Positions 17,151 through 28,868 of a DNA stretch of 64,000 nt are shown here, piece after piece. Numbering within the stretch: position 1 is the first letter of the stretch; each line of letters begins with the position of its first letter. The DNA lies in the NCBI RefSeq assembly GCF_003472385.1, contig NZ_QRLV01000004.1, positions 1 through 64,000 of the forward strand, given 5' to 3'. Source of the DNA: Sutterella sp. AM11-39 (GTDB lineage Bacteria > Pseudomonadota > Gammaproteobacteria > Burkholderiales > Burkholderiaceae_F). A program made the translations under genes and the position numbers. Below the pieces are notes generated by a model. The model had not been told where the DNA came from, searched no databases, and was given only the letters and a program-made list of their open reading frames with translations.

Positions 17151-17582
17151 TCAGCTTCGACTGCGATTCAAGTGCAGGTTGTTTTTACGCATGACGCGCC
17201 AGACAAAGTCGTCGGAATAGCCTAACTCTCGGGCAAGCGTTGTTCCATCCCACCTGGACAACCCGTTCGGCGGTTCTTGACTTATCTGATCGATGACTCG
17301 TTGCTCATCTTGTTTCGTGTAGCTTGCCGTTCGACCGGATCGGGGCATATCGAACAACCCCTGGAATCCATCGCTCAAAAAACGACTTTTCCATTTGCTA
17401 ACGGTAACTTTGGAAACGCCTACTTGCTTGGCAATATCTTCAAGAGGCATGCCTTCGAGACATTTCAAAATGATCCTGGCCCGTTCTACAAGACGCTGTT
17501 CGCTTTTACGCCTGTTGACGATGTTTTGGAGTTGCTCCTTGACTTCGTTGCCGGCTGTGACAACCTGCGGCTTTCTTGACAT
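17151..17582 (-). pseudogene. N-terminal fragment of an IS630-type transposase
   Basis: A 143-codon frame encoding only the DNA-binding half of an IS630/Tc1-mariner-type transposase: RRKSEQRLVERARIILKC, a helix-turn-helix (MPLEDIAKQVGVSKVTVSKW), then GLFDMPRSGRTASYT and a second HTH. The frame stops just before the DDE catalytic domain, which is absent downstream (17150 to about 17045). ATG 17582 (MSRKPQ) is the natural start. It could bind DNA but not transpose. Confidence 0.75.
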
Positions 17583-17830
17583 GGCTGCTCCGCGTTTCCG
17601 GACACGGAGCATCCTATCACGCTTTAGTTAATTAATTTCTACAATTAAACGCTAGCTAAACTCGAGAGACTCCCGATTGTCGAATGTTTAGCCAATCGCC
17701 TCACAGAACCGGGCAAAATCATTAACCGTGCGATCTCAACATCAACCACATAAACAGGCACGCGCTATTGGGAGCACGAGCGAAGTACGTCAAAACATCC
17801 CGTATTTTGAAGCTTGCCTTTCGGTGACTC

Positions 17831-19369
17831 TTAACCGACTGTATTGAAAGCCGGCAACGCTCCGTCTTCTCTCTCGCCGCTTAACACATAACGTCGCCCC
17901 GCGTAGTGCGCATGCTCAATCGTCATACTAAGCTTGCCTTGCGACAAACGCAGGGTAAAGACGCCGTAGGACTCATCAACATCATCCTTGAGTGCTTCGT
18001 CAAGGACTCTCGCAGGCGAATGGTTTGCTTCAGCTCCCATCAGCGTGAGTATGGTTTTGGCCAGATCATCGTGGCCGGCAGGTGCCTTATGTCGGCGCGT
18101 CTGTTGCGTGAATGCCGTACCCGCACACGACAGATGCGCGTGCAGCTCAGCCGGCGTCAGACCGCCATGGTTGCCGCAACCCAATGAGTAATGACCGCCG
18201 CTCAAAATACGTCCGGTGCTGTTGTCGCCTCGACCCACGATTCGCAGATCCGGGCCGCGAACGCTTTCACTGAAAACCAATGCTTCCGAAAGCGTACCGG
18301 GAACGCGGCCTGCCACGGCGTCTCGGTATTGTTCGTTGGGCTGAGAGAACACAAGCCCGACGCCGGGATCGGACGTCAGTATCTGCGCAATTTTCGTAAG
18401 ATTCTCAACGCTGTTATCCTTAACCCAGAGGCCTGCGGTGTAGTCGCCCACCAGCACCATTTCCGCATCACTCGGATCGGCGCCACCGAGAATCTCCTGA
18501 TCGGTCACCACCGTGCAACCGGCCTGCCTCAAAATGCCGACAAAGTCGACGTGACCGGCGATTTCGCCGTGGCCGTGATCGGACATCGTCACAAGCTGAA
18601 CGTTCCGGCTGCGCCCCTCCTTGAGCCACCAATCGTAGATGCGCCCGAAGAGCTTGTCGGCGTGTGTGCGGGCGCGTTCCGTAAGTTCGCTCTTGAGTCC
18701 GATTTCATGACTCGAATGATCGGGCTCACCGATCCAGAACACCGTCATGTCGGCCAGGTTCTGTACGCCGTTATTGAGCTCATCACGAAACAGAATGTCG
18801 AGCATCTCCGACTGCGCGGCAAAGTCAGGGAACGTAAGCGGCATCGTGGCCGGACTGTGCTGCAGCAAACGATTGCGTTCATTGATCGGAATGGCTTTCT
18901 CCAGCGCATGAATACAGGCGTTCAAGTGCCCCGGATAACGATCAGCGTGCATATTCTGAAGGCGAGTGCTGCCGGCAGAATTGGCACACAATACGCGCAT
19001 GGTCTTACCTTTTTGAGCAAGAAGTTCAGCCATATCAGGCACGGCATAGAGCCCTTCGGGACGCGCTTCGTCCTGAGCGATCACACTCTCAGTATCCCAA
19101 CCGCAGAAAAGCCGCGCCTTGCCCTTAAGTTCAGGGCAATAGAAGCTGTTGGCGATCAGCCCGTGACCGTTGGGGCGAAACCCCGAAAAGATCACGGGAT
19201 GGTTAACGTACGTTTCGGTGGGAAAGCTCGCCAGATAGTTTTCCCAGGTGTGGCTTTCATCGCGAAAACGCGCGAGGTTGGGCATCACATCGGGCGTAAT
19301 GTCGCAGGGACGCAGGCCGTCGAAGCCCACCAATAGAAACTTGCAGGGAAAGGAATTCGTATCGGTCAT
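17831..19369 (-). CDS. Type I phosphodiesterase / nucleotide pyrophosphatase-like hydrolase
   Basis: A 512-residue alkaline-phosphatase-superfamily hydrolase. The N-terminus has LLVGFDGLRP with the metal-binding Asp17. The nucleophile motif is FPTETYVNHP (Thr51), as in NPP-type phosphodiesterases. Later metal ligands are visible in GEPDHSSHE and MSDHGHGE. No signal peptide is seen, so it appears cytoplasmic, unlike many NPPs. It is the last gene of the peptide-ABC operon, 28 bp after DppC. The substrate may be a phosphodiester or phosphonate compound; imported peptides or nucleopeptides are possible but this is inference. The start follows from the natural N-terminus. Confidence 0.82.
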   Translation of the reverse strand: MTDTNSFPCKFLLVGFDGLRPCDITPDVMPNLARFRDESHTWENYLASFPTETYVNHPVIFSGFRPNGHGLIANSFYCPELKGKARLFCGWDTESVIAQDEARPEGLYAVPDMAELLAQKGKTMRVLCANSAGSTRLQNMHADRYPGHLNACIHALEKAIPINERNRLLQHSPATMPLTFPDFAAQSEMLDILFRDELNNGVQNLADMTVFWIGEPDHSSHEIGLKSELTERARTHADKLFGRIYDWWLKEGRSRNVQLVTMSDHGHGEIAGHVDFVGILRQAGCTVVTDQEILGGADPSDAEMVLVGDYTAGLWVKDNSVENLTKIAQILTSDPGVGLVFSQPNEQYRDAVAGRVPGTLSEALVFSESVRGPDLRIVGRGDNSTGRILSGGHYSLGCGNHGGLTPAELHAHLSCAGTAFTQQTRRHKAPAGHDDLAKTILTLMGAEANHSPARVLDEALKDDVDESYGVFTLRLSQGKLSMTIEHAHYAGRRYVLSGEREDGALPAFNTVG

Positions 19370-19397
19370 TTGAATCAGTCGATAGAGTCATTCATGG

Positions 19398-20255
19398 TCA
19401 GCGGGACTGCGGCTCAAGCTTTTGCTGCACCCAGTCGCCCAGCACGGACATGGAAAGCGTCGAAATCACGATCGTGACACCGGGCACCACGGCAATCCAC
19501 CAGGCGGTAGTGAGGTAATCACGCCCGAAGCCCAGCATGGTTCCAAGGGAACTCATCGGCGGCTGAACGCCGACGCCGAGAAAGGACAGACTCGTTTCAA
19601 GAAGAATCATGCCCGGGAAGTTAAGAGTCATGTTCACCACAAGAGCGCTCGCGATGTTAGGCAGGATATGCTTGAGAAGAATGCGGCGAGTCGGCAATCC
19701 CAGGCCTTCGAGAGCGCCGGCGTAGCCTTCGGTGTATGCCGAGCGGGCAAGGTTGCGCGAGAGCTTGGCGTATCGGTCCCAGCCGTAGAAGGCCATGATC
19801 ACAATGATCACCTTGACGTCGGTACCGAGAAACGCGAGGATCGTGAGCGCCAGGATGATGAACGGAAGCGAGGCTGTAAAGTCGACGCCGACGTTGACGA
19901 GATCGTCAACGACGCCGCCGAAGCGCGCGGCCAAAAAGCCCAGAGCCGTACCGAGAATGGCGCCGATCAATGTGCCGCAGACGGCCAGGACAAAGGATAG
20001 GCGCAAGGAGTATAGAAGACGCGTCAAGATGTCGCGCCCGAGCTCATCGGTGCCGAGAATATGCGCTGACGACGTAAAGGGTGCCACCAGTCGGGCCATC
20101 AGATCCATGTCTTCAAGACCGTAGGGGGCAATCCAGGGCGCCAGCAGTCCGCCCGTAAAGAGGACCGCAAGGATGAGCGCCGCGGTTGCCGCCAGCGGCG
20201 ACGGGCGGTTGGCCGCCCAGGCCGACATCGTTGTTGTAGCTGTTGCTGTAGTCAT
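19398..20255 (-). CDS. Dipeptide/oligopeptide ABC permease, DppC type
   Basis: The second permease of the importer. From ATG 20255 it is 285 residues with an N-terminal membrane helix and five further spans. It has the family's FGTDELGRD-like motif (HILGTDELGRDILTRLLYS) and the EAA loop (EGYAGALEGLGLPTRRILLKHILPN). The frame stays open about 460 bp further upstream through the dppB gene, but that part is shadow. It starts 17 bp after the dppB stop. The first residues are Thr/Ala-rich (TTATATTT), of no clear meaning. Confidence 0.9.
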   Translation of the reverse strand: MTTATATTTMSAWAANRPSPLAATAALILAVLFTGGLLAPWIAPYGLEDMDLMARLVAPFTSSAHILGTDELGRDILTRLLYSLRLSFVLAVCGTLIGAILGTALGFLAARFGGVVDDLVNVGVDFTASLPFIILALTILAFLGTDVKVIIVIMAFYGWDRYAKLSRNLARSAYTEGYAGALEGLGLPTRRILLKHILPNIASALVVNMTLNFPGMILLETSLSFLGVGVQPPMSSLGTMLGFGRDYLTTAWWIAVVPGVTIVISTLSMSVLGDWVQQKLEPQSR

Positions 20256-20272
20256 AGCGTTCGTACGTTGGA

Positions 20273-21193
20273 TTAGTTGGCTTTTCTCAGACGCGGATTG
20301 AAGACGAGCGCGAGAAGATCCATCAGAAGGTTGGCGGCGATAAGCGAGGCGCCGGTTGCCAGAACAATCATCTGCACCACCGGAATATCGCGGTTGGCAA
20401 CGGACTGGACCAGAAGCTTGCCCACGCCCGGCCATGAGAAGACCGTTTCGGTAATCACGGCACCTGCCACGAGCGTACCCAGGAAAAAGCCCAGAATGGT
20501 AAGAATCGATAGCATGGCGTTGGGCAGCGCATGCAGCCAGATGATGCGGGTGCGCGGAAGCCCTCGCATCATGGCGGCTTTGACGCTCGGCAGGCGCATG
20601 GATTCGATCATGGCACTGCGTGCATAACGCGAGAAGATGGCCGCTTCGGTCGTTGCCATTGTGATGATCGGCATGATGTAGTGCGCGGCCGTAGCGTTGC
20701 CGTATGAAGGCAACCATCCGAGCCAGATCGAGAACACCAGCAAAAGCAGAATGCCCATGAAGAAGTTCGGGACGGCGTAGCCCATGACAGATGCGACCAT
20801 CATCGCGCGGTCGGCCGGCGTATTGCGGCGCAGCGCGGCAAAGACGCCCGCGGGAATGCCAATCAGAAGCGTCACGATCGCCGTCGGGATCATCAGATCA
20901 AGCGTGGGACCGAGCGCCTGAAGAAAGACTTCCTTCACCGGAAGACCGGTGGCGTAGCTTCTGCCCATGTCAAGACTGAGCGCATTGAGGAGATAGATCC
21001 CAAACTGTTCCCACAGAGGCTTATCTAACCCCCACTGATGACGGAATGCTGCGATAGCCTCGGTCGAAGCGTCGCTGCCGAGCATCAGACGGGCGGGATC
21101 GCCCGTAAGATGCAGCACGAAAAACACGCAGGCCGTGAGCAGAAGGAGCGTCAGAACCGCCCGCCCCAGAATTCGAAAAACGAGTGCAGCCAT
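20273..21193 (-). CDS. Dipeptide/oligopeptide ABC permease, DppB type
   Basis: A 306-residue inner-membrane permease with six membrane spans. It shows family landmarks HLTGDPARLMLG and QWGLDKPLWEQFGIYL in the first periplasmic loop, and the EAA motif RLPSVKAAMMRGLPRTRIIWLHALPN. Its start directly follows the stop of the upstream ATPase gene (21193/21194), showing translational coupling. It pairs with DppC to form the channel. Confidence 0.92.
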   Translation of the reverse strand: MAALVFRILGRAVLTLLLLTACVFFVLHLTGDPARLMLGSDASTEAIAAFRHQWGLDKPLWEQFGIYLLNALSLDMGRSYATGLPVKEVFLQALGPTLDLMIPTAIVTLLIGIPAGVFAALRRNTPADRAMMVASVMGYAVPNFFMGILLLLVFSIWLGWLPSYGNATAAHYIMPIITMATTEAAIFSRYARSAMIESMRLPSVKAAMMRGLPRTRIIWLHALPNAMLSILTILGFFLGTLVAGAVITETVFSWPGVGKLLVQSVANRDIPVVQMIVLATGASLIAANLLMDLLALVFNPRLRKAN

Positions 21194-23425
<2,232 letters not shown>

Positions 23426-23497
23426 AGATGTCTTCGGTTTGATTTGTCAGAGAAACTAGGGCTGCGGAAACCAATCCCGCAGCCCCATGAGAAGGAT

Positions 23498-25045
23498 TTA
23501 CTTGAAGCTCAGGTTGCGGGCGCTCAGATCAAGCGAGCCCTGAGTGCCGGGTTCCCACACCACGTTCTTCTGTTTGGCGTAGATCATCGGCAGCGCATAG
23601 AGCGGGCAAGCATAAGGATTGGCATTGAACTGCTTGAGCATTTCGCCCCAGGCAGCCTTGCGGCGGGCGGGATCGACGCTCGAATCGAGTTCCTTGCCGA
23701 GTTCGCAGATGCGCTTGTATTCGTCTGACGCCGGGAAATACCCCTCGGCCTCCCAGAAGCTGCCCGGTTTCATGCGGCGCCACAGCTGGCTTGCGGGATC
23801 CGGGAAGTAAGCCGAGAAGCTGGCGTTGTTGATCATGCGGTCCTTGCCTGCGGCTTCGACCTGCGTCCAGTTTTCCTTGACGTCGATGCGAACGTTGAGG
23901 CCCACTTGTTTCAACATGGAAGCCACGGCCTGGCTCACGGTCATTTCAAGCGTGTAGTAAGAAGGCTGAATGCGCCAGACAATTTGTTCGCCCTTGTAAC
24001 CCGAAGCCTTGATGAGGTCGCGAGCCTTCTGCGGATCGTAGAGCTTGGTTTCGAATTCCGGCAGATACATGTCGCCAAAGGTCTTCGACTGGAAGCTGTT
24101 GGCAGGAGTGGTCTTGCCGGCAAAAAGAGCCTGTACGAGAAGATCGCGGTCGATAGCGTGCAAAATGGCCTGACGCAGCTGCGTGTTTGCCATCACCGGA
24201 TTGGACTTGGCATCAAAGACGAGCGCGTAGATGTTGTCGATCGCGCCGCCCACGACGTCAATCTTGCCGTCCTTACTCAAAGGCTTGATCTGATCGGGCG
24301 GTACTTCGGTGATGAGGTCGAATTCTCCGGAGCGAAGACCGGCCACACGAGAGGATAGTTCGGGCACTTCCACGAACGTGAGCTTAGCTGCCGGCGCCTT
24401 ATCCCCCCAATAGCCGTCGAAGCGTTCAAGAGCCAGGCGGTTGCCGACCTTAAAGCTTGTGATACGGTACGGTCCGGTGCCGATCGGGTTCTTGATCCAG
24501 TTGTCCCAACCGCCTGCCTTCATCCAGCCGTCCTTGCTGATGATTTCAGACATACGTGCGGCAAAGCGGCGTTCGATCAGGGGGTCGGCCTGCTGCATCG
24601 TCACTCGAACGGTGTAGTCGTCGATTTTTTCGACGCTCTTGAGACCGCCCAGGAATTCGACGGCCGCAGCGCGCCCCGGAGCATCCTTGGCCATGAAGCG
24701 TTCTTCGCCGAAGGTAAAGACCACATCGTCGGCCGTAAAGTCGGTGCCGTCGTGGAACTTGACACCCTTGCGGAGCTTAAACTCAACGGTTTCAGGCGAG
24801 ATACGCTTCCAGCTTTCTGCAAGTCCCGGGAAGAGTTCTCCGGTCTTGAGATCGGCGCGAATCAGCGTTTCGTAGATGGAGTAAGCCACTCGATCGAGCG
24901 CGTTGTTGTTGATGCCTTGAGGCTCAACGATCACGGGCAACTGCTGTACGGCAACGACCATGTTGTCGGGGCCGGCAAACGATGCGTTGGCAGCGGCGAC
25001 GAGGGCGGCAACGAGGCCGGCTTTGGCGAAATTCTTAGGATTCAT
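23498..25045 (-). CDS. Peptide-type ABC substrate-binding protein (SBP_bac_5)
   Basis: Periplasmic receptor of the importer, 515 residues, with a signal peptide (about 1-24, ending ASFA). Family landmarks are the Asn-Asn-Ala-Leu-Asp-Arg opening, GLAESWKRISPETVEFKLR near residue 70, and KFHDGTDFTADDVVFTFGE near 95. It binds di/oligopeptides or similar ligands such as nickel or glutathione; sequence alone does not decide. It is first in an operon with the fused ATPase, DppB, DppC and the phosphodiesterase, with a 72-bp gap to the ATPase gene. Confidence 0.9.
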   Translation of the reverse strand: MNPKNFAKAGLVAALVAAANASFAGPDNMVVAVQQLPVIVEPQGINNNALDRVAYSIYETLIRADLKTGELFPGLAESWKRISPETVEFKLRKGVKFHDGTDFTADDVVFTFGEERFMAKDAPGRAAAVEFLGGLKSVEKIDDYTVRVTMQQADPLIERRFAARMSEIISKDGWMKAGGWDNWIKNPIGTGPYRITSFKVGNRLALERFDGYWGDKAPAAKLTFVEVPELSSRVAGLRSGEFDLITEVPPDQIKPLSKDGKIDVVGGAIDNIYALVFDAKSNPVMANTQLRQAILHAIDRDLLVQALFAGKTTPANSFQSKTFGDMYLPEFETKLYDPQKARDLIKASGYKGEQIVWRIQPSYYTLEMTVSQAVASMLKQVGLNVRIDVKENWTQVEAAGKDRMINNASFSAYFPDPASQLWRRMKPGSFWEAEGYFPASDEYKRICELGKELDSSVDPARRKAAWGEMLKQFNANPYACPLYALPMIYAKQKNVVWEPGTQGSLDLSARNLSFK

Positions 25046-25382
25046 CTTCTCAATCTATGTGTCAGTCAATGTCAGGCGCTGCCCGCACAGGGAGTCGGCG
25101 CCGCGTTTCGTCACAACCGAGCGGAAAACGATGTCTTGCTCCGCTTCGAAGTACCTCCCGTTGTGATGGCGCACATTGTCGAGGTCGAATCTGACAGCTT
25201 CGTGGCAGTTTTGAGACAAGTTCTTGACACTTCGATAACAAAACGATGACAAAGACGAAAAAGAGCAAAAAAGCGTGCAAAACCATATCGATTGCGGCAT
25301 GATGCCGACATCCAACGACATGTAGCCCTTTTTCTCGGGCACTGTCAGTCACCGTACATTCGCTTTTTGAACCGAACTACCT
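25046..25382. other. Divergent spacer between the peptide-ABC operon and serB
   Basis: A 337-bp region expected to hold the divergent promoters of the two transcription units. Minus-strand frames here (about 95 codons) are shadows without good start signals. T-rich stretches lie at 25250-25300 on the minus strand. I see no repeat, RNA gene or recognisable operator. Confidence 0.4.
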
Positions 25383-26261
25383 ATGACTACCGCTTGCTCC
25401 CTTCGCGACCTGGTGATCTCCGGCCTCATCACGGATGATCTCTGTGCTGCTCTGTCCTCGCTTGCCGCCGAAGCCAGGCTTCTTCGCGAAGAAAACAGAC
25501 TGCGTCTTTGCGCAATTGATGAAAACACGTGCGAGACAATTCGTCGGGATGTTCTTCCGAATCTGACCGAGCGCGATGCCGCCCTTGTGCCTGCCGGTCT
25601 TTCGCTTAAAAATTTCCGCTGCGCCTTCTTTGACATGGACAGCACCCTGATCGGCAACGAATGCATCGACGAACTTGCGGCGCTCCACAACGTCAAGGAA
25701 CAGGTCGCGCTAATCACCGAGCGCTCGATGCGCGGCGAACTCGATTTCGAACACAGCCTGCGTGAGCGCGTGAAGCTTCTGGCAGGCGCCCCCGCTTCGA
25801 TCATTGATGATGCCGCCGCTCTTATCCGTCCGACACCCGGAGCCAAAGAGACACTTGCCCTTTTCCACGCGTTTGGTGTCAAGACGTACATCGCTTCGGG
25901 CGGCTTTACTCAATTTGCCGAAATCGTCGCACGCGACTACGGCATGTCCGGTTTCGTGTGCAATCGCCTGGTCATTGAAGACGGTCGACTTACCGGCGAA
26001 GCGACGGGCCCTGCGGGCGGCAAGGTTCTCGATCGTGCCGGCAAGCGCCGCACCATGGAAGTGATCGCGCAGCTCAACGGTGCGAGTCTTTCGCAGTGCA
26101 TTGCAGGCGGTGACGGCGCCAATGATCTAGAAATGATCGGTGCGGCGGGTTTCGGTTTTGCCTATCACGCCAAACCCATAGTGGCTCAGGCGGCTCCGTA
26201 CAAGATTAGCGTCGGCACTTTCTCTGTTGCCGGCGACTGGTTTATTGAAAGCTGGACCTGA
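25383..26261 (+). CDS. serB: Phosphoserine phosphatase
   Basis: Last step of serine synthesis: O-phosphoserine to serine plus phosphate. It is a HAD hydrolase of 292 residues with an N-terminal regulatory-type domain (about 1-75). HAD motif I is [12 protein letters not shown] with nucleophile Asp84 and Asp86. The cap segment [17 protein letters not shown] is typical of SerB. Motif II is [10 protein letters not shown], and motif [13 protein letters not shown] is complete. E. coli SerB is slightly longer (322). It is followed after 13 bp by an acetyltransferase gene, probably co-transcribed. Confidence 0.95.
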   Translation: MTTACSLRDLVISGLITDDLCAALSSLAAEARLLREENRLRLCAIDENTCETIRRDVLPNLTERDAALVPAGLSLKNFRCAFFDMDSTLIGNECIDELAALHNVKEQVALITERSMRGELDFEHSLRERVKLLAGAPASIIDDAAALIRPTPGAKETLALFHAFGVKTYIASGGFTQFAEIVARDYGMSGFVCNRLVIEDGRLTGEATGPAGGKVLDRAGKRRTMEVIAQLNGASLSQCIAGGDGANDLEMIGAAGFGFAYHAKPIVAQAAPYKISVGTFSVAGDWFIESWT

Positions 26262-26274
26262 CCGGGAGAAAGCC

Positions 26275-26937
26275 GTGACCCAACCGAAGAATCCGGATCC
26301 GAACGTTGTTTTTCCGAACGAATACAAAACGTCCGTCTTTCTGAAAAATGTCGTATCTGCACCCAATATTTCTGTGGGCGACTATACCTACTACGACAGC
26401 GCGGAACATCCGGAAGATTTTGAAAAAACGCAAGTTCTTTTCAGCCATCCTGCTTTCGGCGACAAGCTTGTCATCGGCAAATTCTGTCAAATCGCGCACG
26501 GCACGACTTTCATCATGGGCGCGGCAAATCATCGCCTCTCGAGCATTTCCACCTATCCGTTCAACGTGATGGGAAAGACCTGGAACAAGGCAACACCGGA
26601 CCACTTGAGCGAATTGCCGCACAAGGGCGACATCGTGATCGGCAACGACGTTTGGCTCGGACGCGAATGCGTAATCATGCCGGGCGTCACGATCGGCGAC
26701 GGAGCCATCGTTGCCGCATACTCCGTTGTAACCAAAGACGTCGAACCCTACAGCGTCGTCGGAGGCAATCCGGCGCACTTCATCAAGAAACGTTTCGACG
26801 ACGAACTCATCTCGCTTTTGCTGCAGTGGAAATGGTGGGATCTCGAAGGCGAAAAACTCTTCGAAAGCCTGTCGATCCTGGTCAATCCCGATCTCGGTAA
26901 CGTGCGCTTGCAAATTAGAGCGCTTTTGGCGAAATAG
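26275..26937 (+). CDS. CatB/Vat-like hexapeptide acetyltransferase
   Basis: A 220-residue trimeric left-handed beta-helix acetyltransferase of the xenobiotic (streptogramin/chloramphenicol) branch. Landmarks: VGDYTYYDS near residue 35, [18 protein letters not shown], the catalytic-His segment [15 protein letters not shown], then hexapeptide turns [12 protein letters not shown] and [12 protein letters not shown], and [16 protein letters not shown]. The start is GTG 26275 with a strong gggaga site; a TTG at 26227 would force a 35-bp overlap with serB and lacks a site. Such enzymes acetylate antibiotics, but chromosomal relatives often have unknown natural substrates, so resistance should not be assumed. 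Confidence 0.88.
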   Translation: MTQPKNPDPNVVFPNEYKTSVFLKNVVSAPNISVGDYTYYDSAEHPEDFEKTQVLFSHPAFGDKLVIGKFCQIAHGTTFIMGAANHRLSSISTYPFNVMGKTWNKATPDHLSELPHKGDIVIGNDVWLGRECVIMPGVTIGDGAIVAAYSVVTKDVEPYSVVGGNPAHFIKKRFDDELISLLLQWKWWDLEGEKLFESLSILVNPDLGNVRLQIRALLAK

Positions 26938-27024
26938 ACGTTTTTGAAGCCCACCGAAGAAGGTCGAGAAAATTTACAATAAGCGGGTTATCCGAACACT
27001 ACCAATAAAGCCGGAGCCGCGATT

Positions 27025-28848
27025 TTGTCCTCCCGATTTATCGACCAATTCAAAACGATTCCCGAAATGCTTGAGCGCACGGTGCGCGTCTATGCCGACC
27101 GTGAAGCCTACAAGTGGTTTGAACACCGCACCAACGAATGGGTGGGTATCACTTGGCGTCAATTCTCCGAACGGGTGATGCGCTGGCGCAAGGCCTTTGC
27201 GAAGATGGGCCTGCAGCGCGGCGCGCGCGTGGCCATGCTTCTGCCCAACAGCGTCGACGCACTGACGTTCGACATGGCCGCCCTTTGCAACGCATTGGTT
27301 CCCGTGCCGCTGCACGCCACCGACACGGCCGGCAACTCCAATTACATTCTCAACGACAGCGGCGCCGAATTTCTCGTCACGGTCAACTTCGCTCGCTGGA
27401 ATTCTCTTGCCACGGCGGGCGTTGATTTGCCCAACCTGCGCCAGGTCGTTCTTACCGGCGAAACCGACGAAGGAGTAAGCCTCGGTCACATTCCGTACTG
27501 CGGCGTTGAAGAATGGCTAGCCACCGGAAACGATGTGACCGAACTGCCTGCCGGTCCCGATGCCGATGATCTGGCCGCGCTCGTGTATACCTCCGGCACC
27601 ACGGGTCGTCCCAAGGGAGTGATGCTCACACACCGCAACGTGGTGAGCAACGTGCAGCAGATTTCCCGCTACATGCCGATCGATGAAAACGATGTGTTCC
27701 TGTCGTATCTGCCGCTGTCGCACTCGTTCGAGCGAAGTGCTGCCTACTACCACGCGCTTGCCACCGGTGCGCTTCTCGCATTCTCCCGAGGCGTGGCGCA
27801 CATCACCGATGATTTGCACGCGATTAACCCGACCAATATGTGCTCGGTGCCGCGTGTCTTTGAGCGCATCCACAATCAGATCCTGATGGTGCGCCGCAAG
27901 ATGACCAAGAAGAAGGGCTACTTCTTCGACTGGGCAGCGGAAGTCGGCTGGCGGCGGTTCTGCAAGGAAAACGGGCTGCCTGTCGAACATACTGCCCGCG
28001 AGTGCCTTGACTTCATCATGTGGCCCTACCTCAAGCGCAAGATCGCCGATCCGGTTAAGGGCGTTTTCGGCAACCGCATCAACGTGTTGATGGCGGGCGG
28101 TGCCGCCCTTAACCTGCACGTCGCGAAATTTTTCTGCGGCATGGGCGCTCCGATCCGCCAGGCTTACGGCTTGACCGAATCGTCTCCGGTGATTTCCATG
28201 TGCGAAGTCAAGGGAAACCATCCCTCCACAGTCGGCAAACCTCTGATCGGCATTGAAGCGCGCCTGGGTGAACTGGACGAACTGCAGGTTCGCGGTCCTC
28301 AGGTCATGAAGGGCTACTGGAACCGCGAGGAAGACACCCGCCGAGCTTTTACCGAAGACGGTTGGTTGCGTACGGGTGATCAGGCCGATTTGAGCGACGG
28401 CGGACGCATCCGCATCAAGGGGCGCATTAAGGAAATCATCGTCACGAGCGTGGGCGAAAAAGTGAGCCCCGTTGACCTCGAATTTGCGATTCTCGAGGAT
28501 CCCCTGTTCGACCAGGTCATGGTGGTCGGCGAAAACCGTCCGTATGTGGCCGCTCTGGTGGTGCTCAACAACGAACGCTGGCGCGCCCTGTGCGCCGATC
28601 TGCAGGTCAATCCGGACGATCCGTCCACCCGCGGCAGCCGAGAAGTGCGCAACACCATTCTCAAACGCGTGCGCAGCGCCACGAAGTTCTTCCCGCGTTA
28701 CGGGCAGCCGCGCAACGTAGCCGTGTTGCCCGACAACTGGACGACCGAAAACGGCCTTCTCACCACCACGATGAAGCTGCGCCGCCGTCAGATTGCCGAG
28801 CGTTATGCCGCCGAAATCGAAGAACTTTACAAGGGCCACGGCGCCTGA
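27025..28848 (+). CDS. Long-chain acyl-CoA synthetase (AMP-forming), copy 1
   Basis: Activates fatty acids to acyl-CoA via an acyl-AMP, at the membrane or in the cytoplasm. 607 residues with the AMP-binding P-loop VYTSGTTGRPKGVMLTH near residue 187, YGLTESSPVIS (A5 motif), a WLRTGDQADL segment and the C-terminal lysine region GRIKEIIVTSVGEKVSP. It resembles the eukaryote-like/FadD15 long-chain branch. The start is a TTG at 27025 with a ccggag ribosome binding site 8 bp upstream; an ATG at 27067 is possible. A close paralogue lies at 60.1 kb. The tatD-like gene follows after 20 bp. Confidence 0.9.
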   Translation: MSSRFIDQFKTIPEMLERTVRVYADREAYKWFEHRTNEWVGITWRQFSERVMRWRKAFAKMGLQRGARVAMLLPNSVDALTFDMAALCNALVPVPLHATDTAGNSNYILNDSGAEFLVTVNFARWNSLATAGVDLPNLRQVVLTGETDEGVSLGHIPYCGVEEWLATGNDVTELPAGPDADDLAALVYTSGTTGRPKGVMLTHRNVVSNVQQISRYMPIDENDVFLSYLPLSHSFERSAAYYHALATGALLAFSRGVAHITDDLHAINPTNMCSVPRVFERIHNQILMVRRKMTKKKGYFFDWAAEVGWRRFCKENGLPVEHTARECLDFIMWPYLKRKIADPVKGVFGNRINVLMAGGAALNLHVAKFFCGMGAPIRQAYGLTESSPVISMCEVKGNHPSTVGKPLIGIEARLGELDELQVRGPQVMKGYWNREEDTRRAFTEDGWLRTGDQADLSDGGRIRIKGRIKEIIVTSVGEKVSPVDLEFAILEDPLFDQVMVVGENRPYVAALVVLNNERWRALCADLQVNPDDPSTRGSREVRNTILKRVRSATKFFPRYGQPRNVAVLPDNWTTENGLLTTTMKLRRRQIAERYAAEIEELYKGHGA

Positions 28849-28868
28849 GTCCGCAGCAGTGAGTCGTC

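Noticed and set aside
27517..28839. 440-codon minus-strand open frame
   Set aside because: Antisense shadow of the acyl-CoA synthetase gene; no recognisable domain, and the sense frame is an unmistakable enzyme. The same applies to long antisense frames at 21290-23110, 43104-44324, 44799-46082, 49830-50960, 51559-53313 and 60515-61492.
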